DNA of 41,845 nucleotides from Fidelibacterota bacterium (GCA_002715465.1 PAYY01000011.1:49735-91579), one strand, 5' to 3'. Counted from the first letter of the stretch, positions 8,122 to 19,130 are shown. The notes: a model not told the origin generated them from the letters alone. A program made the numbers and translations.

Positions 8122-9366
8122 ATGAAGTACCTTTATATTCAACCTATGTCTAGGTCTTTTAAATCATTTTGTTTTCTTGCCTGTATCTTTATCCTGAGTT
8201 GCGATGATGCTAAGAATCTTCTCGAAAAGGAATTGACTGTCTCAACTAAAAATAGTCTTTATGAACTTGAACTTTCCGTATCCAATAATATTACGGATAG
8301 TAATATTCCTATTACTTTTGAATCAAAACTGACGCGAATAGAAATAGACAGCGACACTCTTCAGGTCAACACTGATCCAGTAAGTGATTCAGCTGAAAAT
8401 AATCTTTATAGATTGGATCTCAATCTAACTTCTGGTGCAACTGATTATGGGACACCAGTTGAGTTCAATCTTTCAGTTACCCGAACAAAAAAGTTTACGA
8501 TTAGGCCTGATTTAAAAGTTGTGGGATATTGGTCTCTTTATCAATTAGAAATTGATGGTGAAAATGTAAATGTAGCTCAGTTTCCTGAAATATATGAATT
8601 TTTTCCTGATAGTTCTTATAGTATGCTAACCGTAAATACTCTAACGGGTGATACAAGCTATGTAGGAGGTGCATGGGAATACAATCCAGTCACAACTACT
8701 AGCGGTAATATGAAATATAAACAGATGGGTAATACTATTGATATGACAGTTAGTTTTGATCATAAATCACCAATTATTCCATTGGATGGTTTTATGATTT
8801 GGAGTTATTCTGATGGAGATGCTGAATATTATAAAGCTCTAGTTAAAGTAGAAGCAACTGATCTTTCCGGTACAGGTTTAATTGAACCACAATCTTTTCT
8901 TACTGCCAGTGCTGGTGGGGGTACAATCCCCGAATATGCTACGAATGAGACTCCTCTTTACCTTGATAATGAAGTAGGTGCTCGTTACGACTTAAATGGT
9001 TTTTTTCAGCCAGATGAAAATTTCTCCAAAGGTATAGTTATTGCTACCCTTCTCACAGATTCCAGTTATGCTTTAAATGTTAGCGCAAATATTGAACTTT
9101 ACGAGTCACTCTATGATACATTAGCTTTTACTTATATGTCATTTTCAACGGTAGGTGGTGAACTTGTAATTTCGGGTGTTCAAGAACCGCTTGATCCTAT
9201 ATTTATTGATCTACCAAACTTAGTTGGAAAAAGTTACACAGCATCTGGGTCATTTATGCCGGGGATGGATTTTGTCAAAGGTAGTGTAGGTATCTCGCTA
9301 AAAGATAATCGCTATCCCACATTAAATCTTAGTATACCGATTAAAATCAACCAGATAGAAGAGTAA
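8122..9366 (+). CDS. Lipoprotein with internal duplications, encoded directly before the secretin
   Basis: 414 residues from ATG 8122. ATG 8146 (MSRSFKSF...) gives a neater signal peptide ending in the lipobox FILSC and may be the true start. The mature part contains two duplicated pairs. The first is 'SLYELELSVS...TD...PITFESKLTR' against 'NLYRLDLNLT...TD...PVEFNLSVTR' (about residues 43-80 and 91-126). The second, near the C-terminus, is 'VGARYDLNGFFQPDENFSKG' against 'VGKSYTASGSFMPGMDFVKG'. Between them, VGYWSLYQLEIDGE to about residue 245 looks lipocalin-like. The stop codon is 2 bases before the secretin ATG, so the two are certainly co-transcribed. A pilotin-like or periplasmic partner role is possible but unproven. 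Confidence 0.6.
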   Translation: MKYLYIQPMSRSFKSFCFLACIFILSCDDAKNLLEKELTVSTKNSLYELELSVSNNITDSNIPITFESKLTRIEIDSDTLQVNTDPVSDSAENNLYRLDLNLTSGATDYGTPVEFNLSVTRTKKFTIRPDLKVVGYWSLYQLEIDGENVNVAQFPEIYEFFPDSSYSMLTVNTLTGDTSYVGGAWEYNPVTTTSGNMKYKQMGNTIDMTVSFDHKSPIIPLDGFMIWSYSDGDAEYYKALVKVEATDLSGTGLIEPQSFLTASAGGGTIPEYATNETPLYLDNEVGARYDLNGFFQPDENFSKGIVIATLLTDSSYALNVSANIELYESLYDTLAFTYMSFSTVGGELVISGVQEPLDPIFIDLPNLVGKSYTASGSFMPGMDFVKGSVGISLKDNRYPTLNLSIPIKINQIEE

Positions 9367-9368
9367 TA

Positions 9369-11588
9369 ATGAATTTATTTGGATCAAAAAAGGTGCTTTT
9401 TCCAATTTTGATAATGATTTTCTGCTTTTCTAAACTATCTGGACAAAATGAAGATTTTTTTGCAGATAGTGTCTGGCAAGAAAATGGTGAATTCGATCAG
9501 GGAGAAGATGGCAATTATACAGAAGACACGCAGTATTATTCTAGTGAATTTTCAGATACGGATGTTGCTTATAAAACAATACAATTGAGTTATATTGAGG
9601 CTGAAAAGGTTGCTGGAATTCTTAGGTCTATGGGCTATGTAGTTATTGATTTTGAAACCATGGAAGGCACAAACGAAAATGATCCCATGATTATACCGAG
9701 CGAAATGTCAGCTGGTTTGTTATCTAAAGGATCAGCTCAAAACAGTGAGGATCTACCCATAGTTATTCCTTTGCCAGAGACTACAAATATTACACTGCTT
9801 GAAATGCAAGCTGAAGCCGCTGGTGGAAATGTTGAAATGGGAGTAGAACTCGGTGGTGCTTCACTCATTTATAATACTACGGGAGAGCCTTTACAAAGGA
9901 TAATGATAATATATGACCCGAAAGACCCAGCTGCGTTAAGCAAACTACTTAATATTATCACTAACGAATTAGATGTTCCTGCTATTCAGGTCATTATAGA
10001 GGCTCTTGTTTTGGAGATTGATAAAGAAAAAGTTGATCAACTTGGTTTTAATTTTCTTGCCGAGGGCAATATGGTTTCCACAGGTTTTCCAGGACTAAGC
10101 TCAGAGACAGGAACATTTTCCCCTTATACGCTAATAATGGATAAATCTTTACTTGGTGCGGCTCTCGATGTAGAAGCACAGTTGCAAGCTCTTTTGAGTA
10201 GCAAAGAAGCAGATATTCTTTCAAGACCATCTGTGCTTGTTCTTGATGGTCGTCAAGCTAGGATTGTTGTAGGTCAACAGATTCCAGTTTCGACTAGTAC
10301 AGCTACTGGTCAAAATGTTGTTTCTTCCACCGATTATCTTCCTGTTGGGATTGTCCTTAATTTAAGACCAAGGGTTAGTGGTGACCGAAGAACGGTAACT
10401 TTACAGGTGGAAACAATTATAAGTGAAGCTACTGAACGAATTGGGATAGGGTCTATTGGTACTAGTGTTCTATCTGCGCCTGTTTTTAACAGTCGTAAGG
10501 TTCAAACCTATGTTCAAGTCTCAAATCGTACGCCGTTTATTATTGGTGGTCTTATTTCTAAGAAAAAATCTATTCAAGAAGGTAAGGTGCCTTTAATAGG
10601 TAAAATCCCACTTCTTGGAAGGTTCTTTACTTATTCAAAAGAAGTAGAAAATAATAGGGAAGTTATTGTGGTTATTACGCCAAATATTGTTGAAGTACAG
10701 CAAAATAATTTTTCCAGAGTTATACCAAAAGACCATGAACTATTCCAATTACTTGGCAATATGCTCTTTCAAAACTCATATAGGGTTAAGAATAGTGATG
10801 TCTATGATTTAGGGTTTGTATTTAATGACAAATCATATATTGATACCCACAATAGAATTAAGTCAATTATGGACAGCATGCCTGAAAAGGGAAATGCTCT
10901 ATTGTTTGAATTAAATGAAGAAATAGATTTGTCTCAAATAAAGAGACTATATGAAGGATATATGCCTGGCGAAGAAGTAATGATTAAGCGAATGCTCTAT
11001 GATATCATTGAGCGAAATAATTACTACAAGCATGTCAAACCACAGAATATTCTTTACTGGACCGCTGATGAGGATGATCCAGGTAGCACTAACATGAACA
11101 ATTTTGCAGAGAACTATATTCCATTTTATAAGGAAGATGCAAAAAATAACAAAGGATTTTCATTAAGGTTTCACTTACCTGAACTTGAATCAGAGGAGCA
11201 TTTAACTCGTCCTATAGTGGAACAATCCATTATTAATTTAGGGATAGATGCTAATTACAAAGGCCTGTTAAGAGAATTAAATGTTAATTCTGAAGAACCG
11301 CATATTCTTCTTTATCAAAACAGTCATGAAAGAAGACTACGTGAAGTTCTTATTCTTAACAGACTTATTGAAATGAATGGTGATATACTTGAGGATTTAT
11401 TAAACTTTAAACCTGGTATCGAAATTATACTACCCGCTCCTGAGACCCTTGAAGGTGAATATTTTGTGATTGATTTAAATACGGCTAGAACCTTCTATGA
11501 AATTAATGACTTCAATAATGTTTTTGATAAAAGATTTTTGTCTGAAATAAAAAGGATTAATACACTCCTTGATATTTGGGAACAATAG
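9369..11588 (+). CDS. Outer-membrane secretin (GspD/PilQ superfamily) with long C-terminal extension
   Basis: 739 residues. A signal peptide (1-25, ending SGQ) is followed by a short acidic linker, an N-terminal ring-building region (about 66-205) and the secretin core (about 206-442). Core signatures are LSRPSVLVLDGRQARIVVGQ (284-303), LPVGIVLNLRPRV (324-336) and VPLIGKIPLLGRFF (407-420), followed by REVIVVITPNIVE. Unusually, about 300 more residues follow with no similarity that I recognise to the short S-domain of GspD. No other type II, type III or type IV pilus gene is in the window. The secretin family call is firm; the transported substrate is unknown, with the downstream metalloprotease an obvious candidate. 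Confidence 0.85.
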   Translation: MNLFGSKKVLFPILIMIFCFSKLSGQNEDFFADSVWQENGEFDQGEDGNYTEDTQYYSSEFSDTDVAYKTIQLSYIEAEKVAGILRSMGYVVIDFETMEGTNENDPMIIPSEMSAGLLSKGSAQNSEDLPIVIPLPETTNITLLEMQAEAAGGNVEMGVELGGASLIYNTTGEPLQRIMIIYDPKDPAALSKLLNIITNELDVPAIQVIIEALVLEIDKEKVDQLGFNFLAEGNMVSTGFPGLSSETGTFSPYTLIMDKSLLGAALDVEAQLQALLSSKEADILSRPSVLVLDGRQARIVVGQQIPVSTSTATGQNVVSSTDYLPVGIVLNLRPRVSGDRRTVTLQVETIISEATERIGIGSIGTSVLSAPVFNSRKVQTYVQVSNRTPFIIGGLISKKKSIQEGKVPLIGKIPLLGRFFTYSKEVENNREVIVVITPNIVEVQQNNFSRVIPKDHELFQLLGNMLFQNSYRVKNSDVYDLGFVFNDKSYIDTHNRIKSIMDSMPEKGNALLFELNEEIDLSQIKRLYEGYMPGEEVMIKRMLYDIIERNNYYKHVKPQNILYWTADEDDPGSTNMNNFAENYIPFYKEDAKNNKGFSLRFHLPELESEEHLTRPIVEQSIINLGIDANYKGLLRELNVNSEEPHILLYQNSHERRLREVLILNRLIEMNGDILEDLLNFKPGIEIILPAPETLEGEYFVIDLNTARTFYEINDFNNVFDKRFLSEIKRINTLLDIWEQ

Positions 11589-11614
11589 AGGTAGTAAGGG
11601 AGGGTTAATAGAGT

Positions 11615-13828
11615 ATCAATCGTTTAACTAATTTTGCAGTAATTACCGTTTCACTGTTATGGCCTCATATCTCTTTTTCTAATAATCTTACGATTCATCA
11701 AGTGGCTGATCTTTTGATTGACCGTAGTAAACTGAATAATGTCCAGTCATCGGACCCATTGGACTTTCACCCATCAGAAATTTTGAGGCAAATAGCTAAG
11801 TATGGCCATGAACTTGATAATAATAGGAAAACTGAGTTGAAAGAGTTGGGGTTTGATTTTTCTTCTCAACTTGTTAGAACTCAAAGGCCTCAAAATCTCG
11901 ACAAATATGTGGATGGTGGGATTTTCCGGTTCCATTACACACTTACTGGAGAAGATGCTGTGTCAAGTAAAGATGAAGATGATGAAAATTATAGTGGTAT
12001 ACCTAATGGTGTACCAGATTATGTGGATTTAATGATAAACACTTTTTACTCAATTGGTATTATAGATTTTGATTCTCTAGAATTTTTTAGGCCTCCTAGT
12101 GATTCATGGTACACAAATCTTGAAGACGGTGGTTCTGATCATTATGATGTTTACATCTTCAAATTAGAAGCAGGTTATTATGGTTATGTCCAGGCCGAAG
12201 AATATGCTCAGGGAAATTCTCCTTTAGATGCTGGCAATAACGAATTTTCACCTGTAAAAGAAACCAGAGCTATGTCATCTTTTATGGCTATGAGAAATAA
12301 TTACAATGATTTTGATGGTATTGAAAATGAGAATATAATGGTTACATCAGCACATGAATTTTTTCATGCGGTGCAATACGGTTATAACGGTTGGGAATCA
12401 GGATGGTTGCTTGAATCAACCGCTGTCTGGATGGAAGAAAAACACTATGATGATGTAAATGACTGTTATCAATATTTTAAGGAATTTTTTGAAGAACCTG
12501 AAAAAGGATTAAATCACGACGTCGCCCGTGGATATGCGTCCTATATTTATTGGTCTTACCTTACTGATAATATTGTGGATGAAGGATTAATCAAGCGCAT
12601 TTTTGAGCGCAGTATGGAATTTGATAGTTATGATGGGATGTCTGGTTATGATCAAGATTATAGTATCTCTGTCATTAAACAGGCACTAAAAGATTATAGA
12701 CAAGATTTCCAAAGAGTAACTAACCATTTTTTTACGGCCAATGCTCTACTTACAAGCAATAAGGCCGCTGGTATTTATCAATATGCAGAAGCTGACAGTT
12801 TTCCTTTGAAAACGCCTACTTTCTCAAAAGAAATAAGTGAGGTCACTAATTCCGGCACCGATATCAAAGCTCAGTCTGTAGAAATGACTGGAGCACGCTA
12901 CTACAAGGTTGATACAAGTGACACTACTTTAAAATATATAAAAATTGGGGCATGGAAGAGTGGTGCTGAGGATGTTTCTTTAGACTTGCATGCCATTTTG
13001 GATTTAGATAATATCATTTCATATGAGGTGATTTCTGCCAGTGAGCGTACTCTAGAAGTAAGTTCAACTAAATCAGTTATCTTTTTTGTATCTGCCTTTG
13101 GACCTGATAGTGGATCTGTGTCTTATGACCTTCGGGTAAGTAGAGTTGATGCAGATTCTGATACTTCCAGTTCTTTCGATTTGCTGGTTCCTTCTACAGA
13201 CACCAAAATAATTATCTCTAATGACAATTTGGCCGATGAGTTGGTTTTAGGTTGGGAAAATCCCATCAACTTTACTGGTACATATTATTTCCTTCTCACA
13301 GATAGTTTAGATTTAATTTACTCTTTATTTTATGATCAATGTACTTTCAATAATAAGGGTAATAGTTGCTCAATTCCTTATCATTACATAGAAGCTTATA
13401 TGCATAGTGAAGGGTTGGAACGTGTTAGCGGTACCTGGGACATTATTGCTCAAGATGAATCGAAAACAATTTATTCCAATAACGGTCCTTTTAAATTGAC
13501 TATCGATGGAACTTCAGTGAACATTGGCTCTGGAATGGAACTTTATCCAACTAAATTCAGACTCTATCCCAACAGCCCCAATCCTTTTAACCCTTCAACT
13601 AGAATAAGCTACGATCTAAAGGAGCAGGTAGAGGTTACTCTGATCGTTTACGATTTGCTTGGCAATAAAATAAAGACTCTTGTAAATCAGTCACAGGATA
13701 CTGGAAATAATATAGCTGTCTGGGACGGCACTGATGACTTTGGAAGGACAGTGAGTGCTGGAGTCTACCTGTACCGAATAACGGCTGGAGAGTTTGTTCA
13801 GACACAGAAGATGTTGTTTTTGAAATAG
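11615..13828 (+). CDS. Secreted HEFFH metalloprotease (MXAN_6640-like) with T9SS-type sorting domain
   Basis: The open frame begins after TAG 11609-11611. The first canonical start, GTG 11702, would cut off an obvious signal peptide (NRLTNFAVITVSLLWPHISF) encoded just upstream. That stretch lacks ATG, GTG or TTG, and ATC at 11615 lies 11 bases after an AGGGAGGG ribosome site, so I place the start there. Zinc-peptidase motif SAHEFFHAVQYG (HEFFH at bases 12353-12367), with further Glu in LLESTAVWMEE, matches MXAN_6640-like putative metalloproteases. The last 85 residues are a FlgD-Ig-like/type A sorting domain: NSPNPFNPSTRISYDL, VYDLLGNKI, AGVYLYRI and a Lys-rich end. It shares an operon with the secretin. 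Protease class is well supported; substrate unknown. Confidence 0.8.
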   Translation: MNRLTNFAVITVSLLWPHISFSNNLTIHQVADLLIDRSKLNNVQSSDPLDFHPSEILRQIAKYGHELDNNRKTELKELGFDFSSQLVRTQRPQNLDKYVDGGIFRFHYTLTGEDAVSSKDEDDENYSGIPNGVPDYVDLMINTFYSIGIIDFDSLEFFRPPSDSWYTNLEDGGSDHYDVYIFKLEAGYYGYVQAEEYAQGNSPLDAGNNEFSPVKETRAMSSFMAMRNNYNDFDGIENENIMVTSAHEFFHAVQYGYNGWESGWLLESTAVWMEEKHYDDVNDCYQYFKEFFEEPEKGLNHDVARGYASYIYWSYLTDNIVDEGLIKRIFERSMEFDSYDGMSGYDQDYSISVIKQALKDYRQDFQRVTNHFFTANALLTSNKAAGIYQYAEADSFPLKTPTFSKEISEVTNSGTDIKAQSVEMTGARYYKVDTSDTTLKYIKIGAWKSGAEDVSLDLHAILDLDNIISYEVISASERTLEVSSTKSVIFFVSAFGPDSGSVSYDLRVSRVDADSDTSSSFDLLVPSTDTKIIISNDNLADELVLGWENPINFTGTYYFLLTDSLDLIYSLFYDQCTFNNKGNSCSIPYHYIEAYMHSEGLERVSGTWDIIAQDESKTIYSNNGPFKLTIDGTSVNIGSGMELYPTKFRLYPNSPNPFNPSTRISYDLKEQVEVTLIVYDLLGNKIKTLVNQSQDTGNNIAVWDGTDDFGRTVSAGVYLYRITAGEFVQTQKMLFLK

Positions 13829-13910
13829 AATATATGGCAAGTGATGTCGTTGTTAGTTAAACCTTGATTTATATGGGTTATATTCAACAACCATTGTGAC
13901 TAATGAATAG

Positions 13911-14036
13911 AATGCTAGGGGTTGTATTGTTCCAACTGGTACCGATCAACGTTTAAAAAATGAATTATCTACCATTAATAATATTGATTTTTATGAATAT
14001 AAAATAAATTGTGAAATAAATAGAATTGAAATATGA
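13911..14036 (+). pseudogene. Possible gene-end remnant (no start codon)
   Basis: The 260-base gap between the metalloprotease and the MORN-repeat gene contains a 41-codon frame. It follows a TAG at 13908 and ends in TGA at 14034. It lacks an initiator but reads like protein: GCIVPTGTDQRLKNELSTI and NNIDFYEYKI. It may be the C-terminus of a decayed gene or a chance frame. I do not recognise the family. No terminator or RNA gene is visible in the rest of the gap. Confidence 0.25.
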
Positions 14037-14088
14037 ATAAAAACTTTTACGACGAAAAACAAACCGATATTTTGAATGATTATAGGCC

Positions 14089-15834
14089 TTGAGATTGATA
14101 CTAAAAGATAGAAAAATAAGTTGTCATGCAGTATTATTTGTCTGCTCATTCATTCTATTGACTTCTGTTTCTTTTTCACAGCCTAAAATGAATATAAATA
14201 ACCTCCTTCAATATGGTGACAAAATGTTCAAAGAGAATGATGATAAACCATATACAGGACAGGTGTTTGACTTATACCTATCCACTGGTAATAAAGTATT
14301 TGAAGGTAGATATAGAAAAGGATTAAGAGTAGGAAAATGGACATATTGGGATGAGAATGGAGAAAAATTTAAGGAAGGGATTTATAAAGATGGTAAAATG
14401 GTCGGAATATGGATTGCATGGTATGAGAATGGGAAGAAAATGGAGGAAGGAACTTACAAAAATGGGAAACAGGATGGGCATTGGACTTACTGGTATGACA
14501 ATGAACTAAAACAATACGAAGGAACTTTCAAGGATGGGAAAATTAATGGATTATGGACTTATTGGCATGAGAATGGACAAAAAAAGAGTGAAGGAAATTT
14601 CAAGGATGGAGAATCGGAAGGAAATTTGACTCTTTGGTATGAGAATGGACAAAAAAAGAGTGAAGGAAATTTCAAGGATGGAGAATCGGAAGGAAATTTG
14701 ACTCTTTGGTATGAGAATGGACAAAAGATGGAGGAAGGAACTTTCAAAGATGGGAAACAAGATGGGAATTGGACTTACTGGTATGAGAATGGACAGAAGA
14801 AAAGTGAAGGAACTTACAGAGCAGGAGAACCAGATAGAAAATTGACTCTTTGGCATGAGAATGGGGAGAAGAAAAGTGAAGGAACTTACAAAGATGGAAA
14901 AATAAATGGGAAATGGACTTACTGGCATGATAATAAAGTGAAAGAATATGAAGGGTTTTATAAGGATGACGAAGAAGATGGGAATTGGACTTACTGGTAT
15001 GAGAATGGACAGAAGAAAAGTGAAGGAACTTACAAGGATGGGAATGAAGATGGATCTTGGACTAGGTGGTCACCAGATGGAAAAGAGATTTCTGAGTTCA
15101 TATACAAAGATGGGGAGAAATGGAGTGGGAAATGGATTTTATGGTATGAATATGGACAGAAAAATGAAGAAATAGTTTTCAAAGCTGGAGAACGAAATGG
15201 ATTAGCAACCCTTTGGTATGAGAATGGACAGAAAAAAAGCGAAGGAACTTACAAAGATGGAAAAATAAATGGGAAATTGACTCTTTGGTATGAGAATGGA
15301 CAAAAGATAGAAGAGGGTACTTACAAGTATGGAAAGGAAGATGGGAATTGGACTTACTGGTACGAGAATGGGGTTAAAAAAAACCGGGGAAATTATAAAA
15401 ATGGTAAAGAGAATGGGAATTGGACTTACTGGAATGGGAATGGACTTAAGGAGTTTGAAGGAAGTTATAAGGATGGAAATGAAGATGGATTATGGACTGG
15501 GTGGTCTCCAGATGGAGAAGAGATTTCCAAGTTAATTTATAAAGATGGGAAAGAATGGGATGGGACTTGGATTCTATGGTATAAGGATGGGCAAAAAAAT
15601 GAACAAGGAACTTTTGTAGAAGGAAAACGAGATGGATTAGAGACTGTTTGGTATGAAAATGGAAATAAGTTGCAAGAAGAAAATTTCAAAGCGGGGGTTT
15701 TACATGATGAATCTATTGGTTGGTATGAAAATGGAAATAAAAAATGGGAAGGAACTTATAAGGATGGTGAAAAAATAGGTAAATGGTCACACTATAATGA
15801 AGACGGCTCGATAGTTGAAGTTGAAGAATACTAA
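14089..15834 (+). CDS. Secreted protein of about 21 MORN-like (YwqK) repeats
   Basis: 581 residues from TTG 14089 (TTG 14095 is an alternative), with a signal peptide ending SFSQP. From about residue 62 to the end it consists of tandem 24-residue repeats of the form 'ENGQKKSEGTYKDGKxDGxW' + 'TYWY' (MORN_2, PF07661 type). I count 21 complete repeats plus a degenerate last one. Repeats 12 and 18 (PDGxEIS...) are 25 residues long. The product should be an elongated beta structure in the periplasm or on the surface. No enzyme domain is present. It overlaps the next gene by 20 bases, implying translational coupling. Other MORN_2 proteins are often called 'YwqK antitoxin', which I would not transfer here. 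Confidence 0.8.
   Translation: MRLILKDRKISCHAVLFVCSFILLTSVSFSQPKMNINNLLQYGDKMFKENDDKPYTGQVFDLYLSTGNKVFEGRYRKGLRVGKWTYWDENGEKFKEGIYKDGKMVGIWIAWYENGKKMEEGTYKNGKQDGHWTYWYDNELKQYEGTFKDGKINGLWTYWHENGQKKSEGNFKDGESEGNLTLWYENGQKKSEGNFKDGESEGNLTLWYENGQKMEEGTFKDGKQDGNWTYWYENGQKKSEGTYRAGEPDRKLTLWHENGEKKSEGTYKDGKINGKWTYWHDNKVKEYEGFYKDDEEDGNWTYWYENGQKKSEGTYKDGNEDGSWTRWSPDGKEISEFIYKDGEKWSGKWILWYEYGQKNEEIVFKAGERNGLATLWYENGQKKSEGTYKDGKINGKLTLWYENGQKIEEGTYKYGKEDGNWTYWYENGVKKNRGNYKNGKENGNWTYWNGNGLKEFEGSYKDGNEDGLWTGWSPDGEEISKLIYKDGKEWDGTWILWYKDGQKNEQGTFVEGKRDGLETVWYENGNKLQEENFKAGVLHDESIGWYENGNKKWEGTYKDGEKIGKWSHYNEDGSIVEVEEY
14569..14712 (+). repeat. Exact 72-bp tandem duplication in the MORN-repeat gene
   Basis: Bases 14569-14640 and 14641-14712 are identical, and each encodes one 24-residue repeat (ENGQKKSEGNFKDGESEG + NLTLWY). 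A larger, older duplication offset by 435 bases (14929-15219 against 15364-15654) copies a block of four repeats, including the PDG-type unit. Confidence 0.95.
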
Positions 15835-17215
15835 ACCTTATAATTCCTCAGATTCTAAAATTAGTATTTTTTATAAATTTATTATTTTTGCCACTATTTT
15901 ACCAATTTCAAATCTATATGGACAAAAACTTGAGGGTAAATTTACAGAAGATCCATATCCTAAAAATTCTATATTATTGTATGAAATATATGGTGCTCAA
16001 CTAAGGCCAGTTGATACTACAAAAGTTAATTCTGATGGAAGTTTTCATTTTAAGACAAATGAATACTCATTGGGATATTATCGTCTTGCTTCGTCATCAC
16101 AAAATTGGGTTGATGTTATTTTAAATCCTAAAGAAAAAGAAGTTTCACTTCATTTTAAAAATTCAATAGCAATGGAAGAAATGGAAGTAATGGTATCGGA
16201 TGAAAACAAGGCAGCAATGAAATATAGACTTTTAATTGAGGAACGGTTTAGAGAAGAGTCTAGTGTAATGAAACAATTATCCTCTTTAGCAAAAGAAAAT
16301 AAAAAGGATATATTAAAATTAACTACTGCAATTAGGGAGCTCCGAAGGAAACGGAATGATCTAACTAGGTCCATTCAAAAGGATTATAAAAACACCTTTT
16401 TCGCAGAATTTTCTGAAATTGATAGACCCTTTATTGGAGCTAATCTGGAAGCTAATAAAAGCCAGTTTTTCTCATCTGGAATTTTTGAAACAGATAAGTT
16501 TATTAGTACAAATCTCATTCCTACAAAAATAATGGAATATTTAACTATTTATACAGATAATTCTGTTAATGGTATTCGCGAAGCTATTGATGAGATTATG
16601 TTTCAGGCGTTAATGGATGAACAGATATATGGGGTTTGCCTAGATTTCCTTATCATTTATTTTGATCGAAAAGGTCCTGATGAATTGTTTTATTATGTTT
16701 TAGATCAGTATTATCAGAATAATAAAGCTGACCAGTATTTAAGCAACTATACAAAAGAACGCATCAAATTACGTCGATTGTTAGCATTGGGAGCAAAAGC
16801 ACCTGAATTTTCTCTTTCGGATACCTCTGGAACTTTACTTATTTTTTCTGAAATAGTTAAAAAGAAGGAACTTTGTCTCTTATTCTTTTGGCGTTCGAGT
16901 TGTCCTCATTGCATAGAAGCTATGTCAGATATAAAATCTATCTATAAAGAATTCCGTGAAATAGGATTAGAGATTATCGGAGTTTCACTAGATGAGGGAA
17001 AAGATGATTGGATCTCAGCATTAAATGAGCACAATTCTAACTGGCTAAATGTCTCTGATCTAAAAGGCTGGGACTCAAAAGCTGCTGAGATTTATGGAGT
17101 AGTACAAACTCCATCATTTTTTATTATTAATAAAAAAATGATTATAGTAAAAAATAATTCAGATCTTAATTCAATTCAGTCTTATTTAAAATCTTGGAAA
17201 AAGAGAAATAAATAG
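15815..17215 (+). CDS. Exported TlpA/ResA-like thioredoxin-fold protein with DUF4369-like N-terminus
   Basis: 466 residues from TTG 15815 (TTG 15821 is equally possible). The start overlaps the end of the MORN-repeat gene. A hydrophobic segment at about residues 18-36 ends YGQ, consistent with export. The N-terminal part (LEGKFTEDPYPKNSILLYEI ... VDTTKVNSDGSFHFK) is the small beta domain common in Bacteroidetes-type TlpA proteins. A charged helical middle follows (about 125-190). The C-terminal thioredoxin domain starts at GAKAPEFSLSDTSG, has the redox motif FFWRSSCPHC and the cis-Pro loop VVQTPSFFII. The likely role is periplasmic thiol reduction or isomerisation. The partner protein is not identifiable. 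Confidence 0.82.
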   Translation: MKLKNTKPYNSSDSKISIFYKFIIFATILPISNLYGQKLEGKFTEDPYPKNSILLYEIYGAQLRPVDTTKVNSDGSFHFKTNEYSLGYYRLASSSQNWVDVILNPKEKEVSLHFKNSIAMEEMEVMVSDENKAAMKYRLLIEERFREESSVMKQLSSLAKENKKDILKLTTAIRELRRKRNDLTRSIQKDYKNTFFAEFSEIDRPFIGANLEANKSQFFSSGIFETDKFISTNLIPTKIMEYLTIYTDNSVNGIREAIDEIMFQALMDEQIYGVCLDFLIIYFDRKGPDELFYYVLDQYYQNNKADQYLSNYTKERIKLRRLLALGAKAPEFSLSDTSGTLLIFSEIVKKKELCLLFFWRSSCPHCIEAMSDIKSIYKEFREIGLEIIGVSLDEGKDDWISALNEHNSNWLNVSDLKGWDSKAAEIYGVVQTPSFFIINKKMIIVKNNSDLNSIQSYLKSWKKRNK

Positions 17216-17378
17216 TCAATTATGAATTACCAAAGCGAAGCTATGTATTTTAAAGGTGTTACATTTTCTCGTAATATTTTTTCCTAAAGAAGTTGTGCTT
17301 ATTTAAATCAAAAAAAATAGTTTGATAATAGCAAAATAAAGTGTAAGATAAGTAGCTATTTGACAGTTCGGTATCGGA

Positions 17379-17489
17379 TTTTATCCAGAAAGGTGGAGGG
17401 ATCAGGCCCAGTGAAACCTTGGCAACCTGATTTGCGCAATGCAAAAAAAGGTGCTAATTCCTGCCTCTTAAAGAAGAGGATAGATGAGA
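17379..17489 (+). promoter_or_regulatory. SAM-I (S-box) riboswitch upstream of metY-metA
   Basis: The sequence carries the SAM-I core: GGTGGAGGGATCAGGCCC, then GTGAAACC-TT-GGCAACC, then a TTGC/GCAA hairpin. Next come GGTGCTAATTCC and a perfect CCTCTT-AAAG-AAGAGG P4 hairpin, then ATAGATGAG. P1 can form between TTTTATC (17379-17385) and GATGAGA (17483-17489), with G-U pairs. It lies about 310 bases upstream of metY and points the same way, so SAM should repress homocysteine/methionine synthesis. This is a confident call by primary motif and folding by eye. Confidence 0.93.
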
Positions 17490-19120
<1,631 letters not shown>

Positions 19121-19130
19121 AAAAGATACT

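Noticed and set aside
14551..14928. Reverse-strand and +1-frame open frames inside the MORN-repeat gene
   Set aside because: The 72-bp period is a multiple of three, so stop-free shadow frames arise automatically in repeats.
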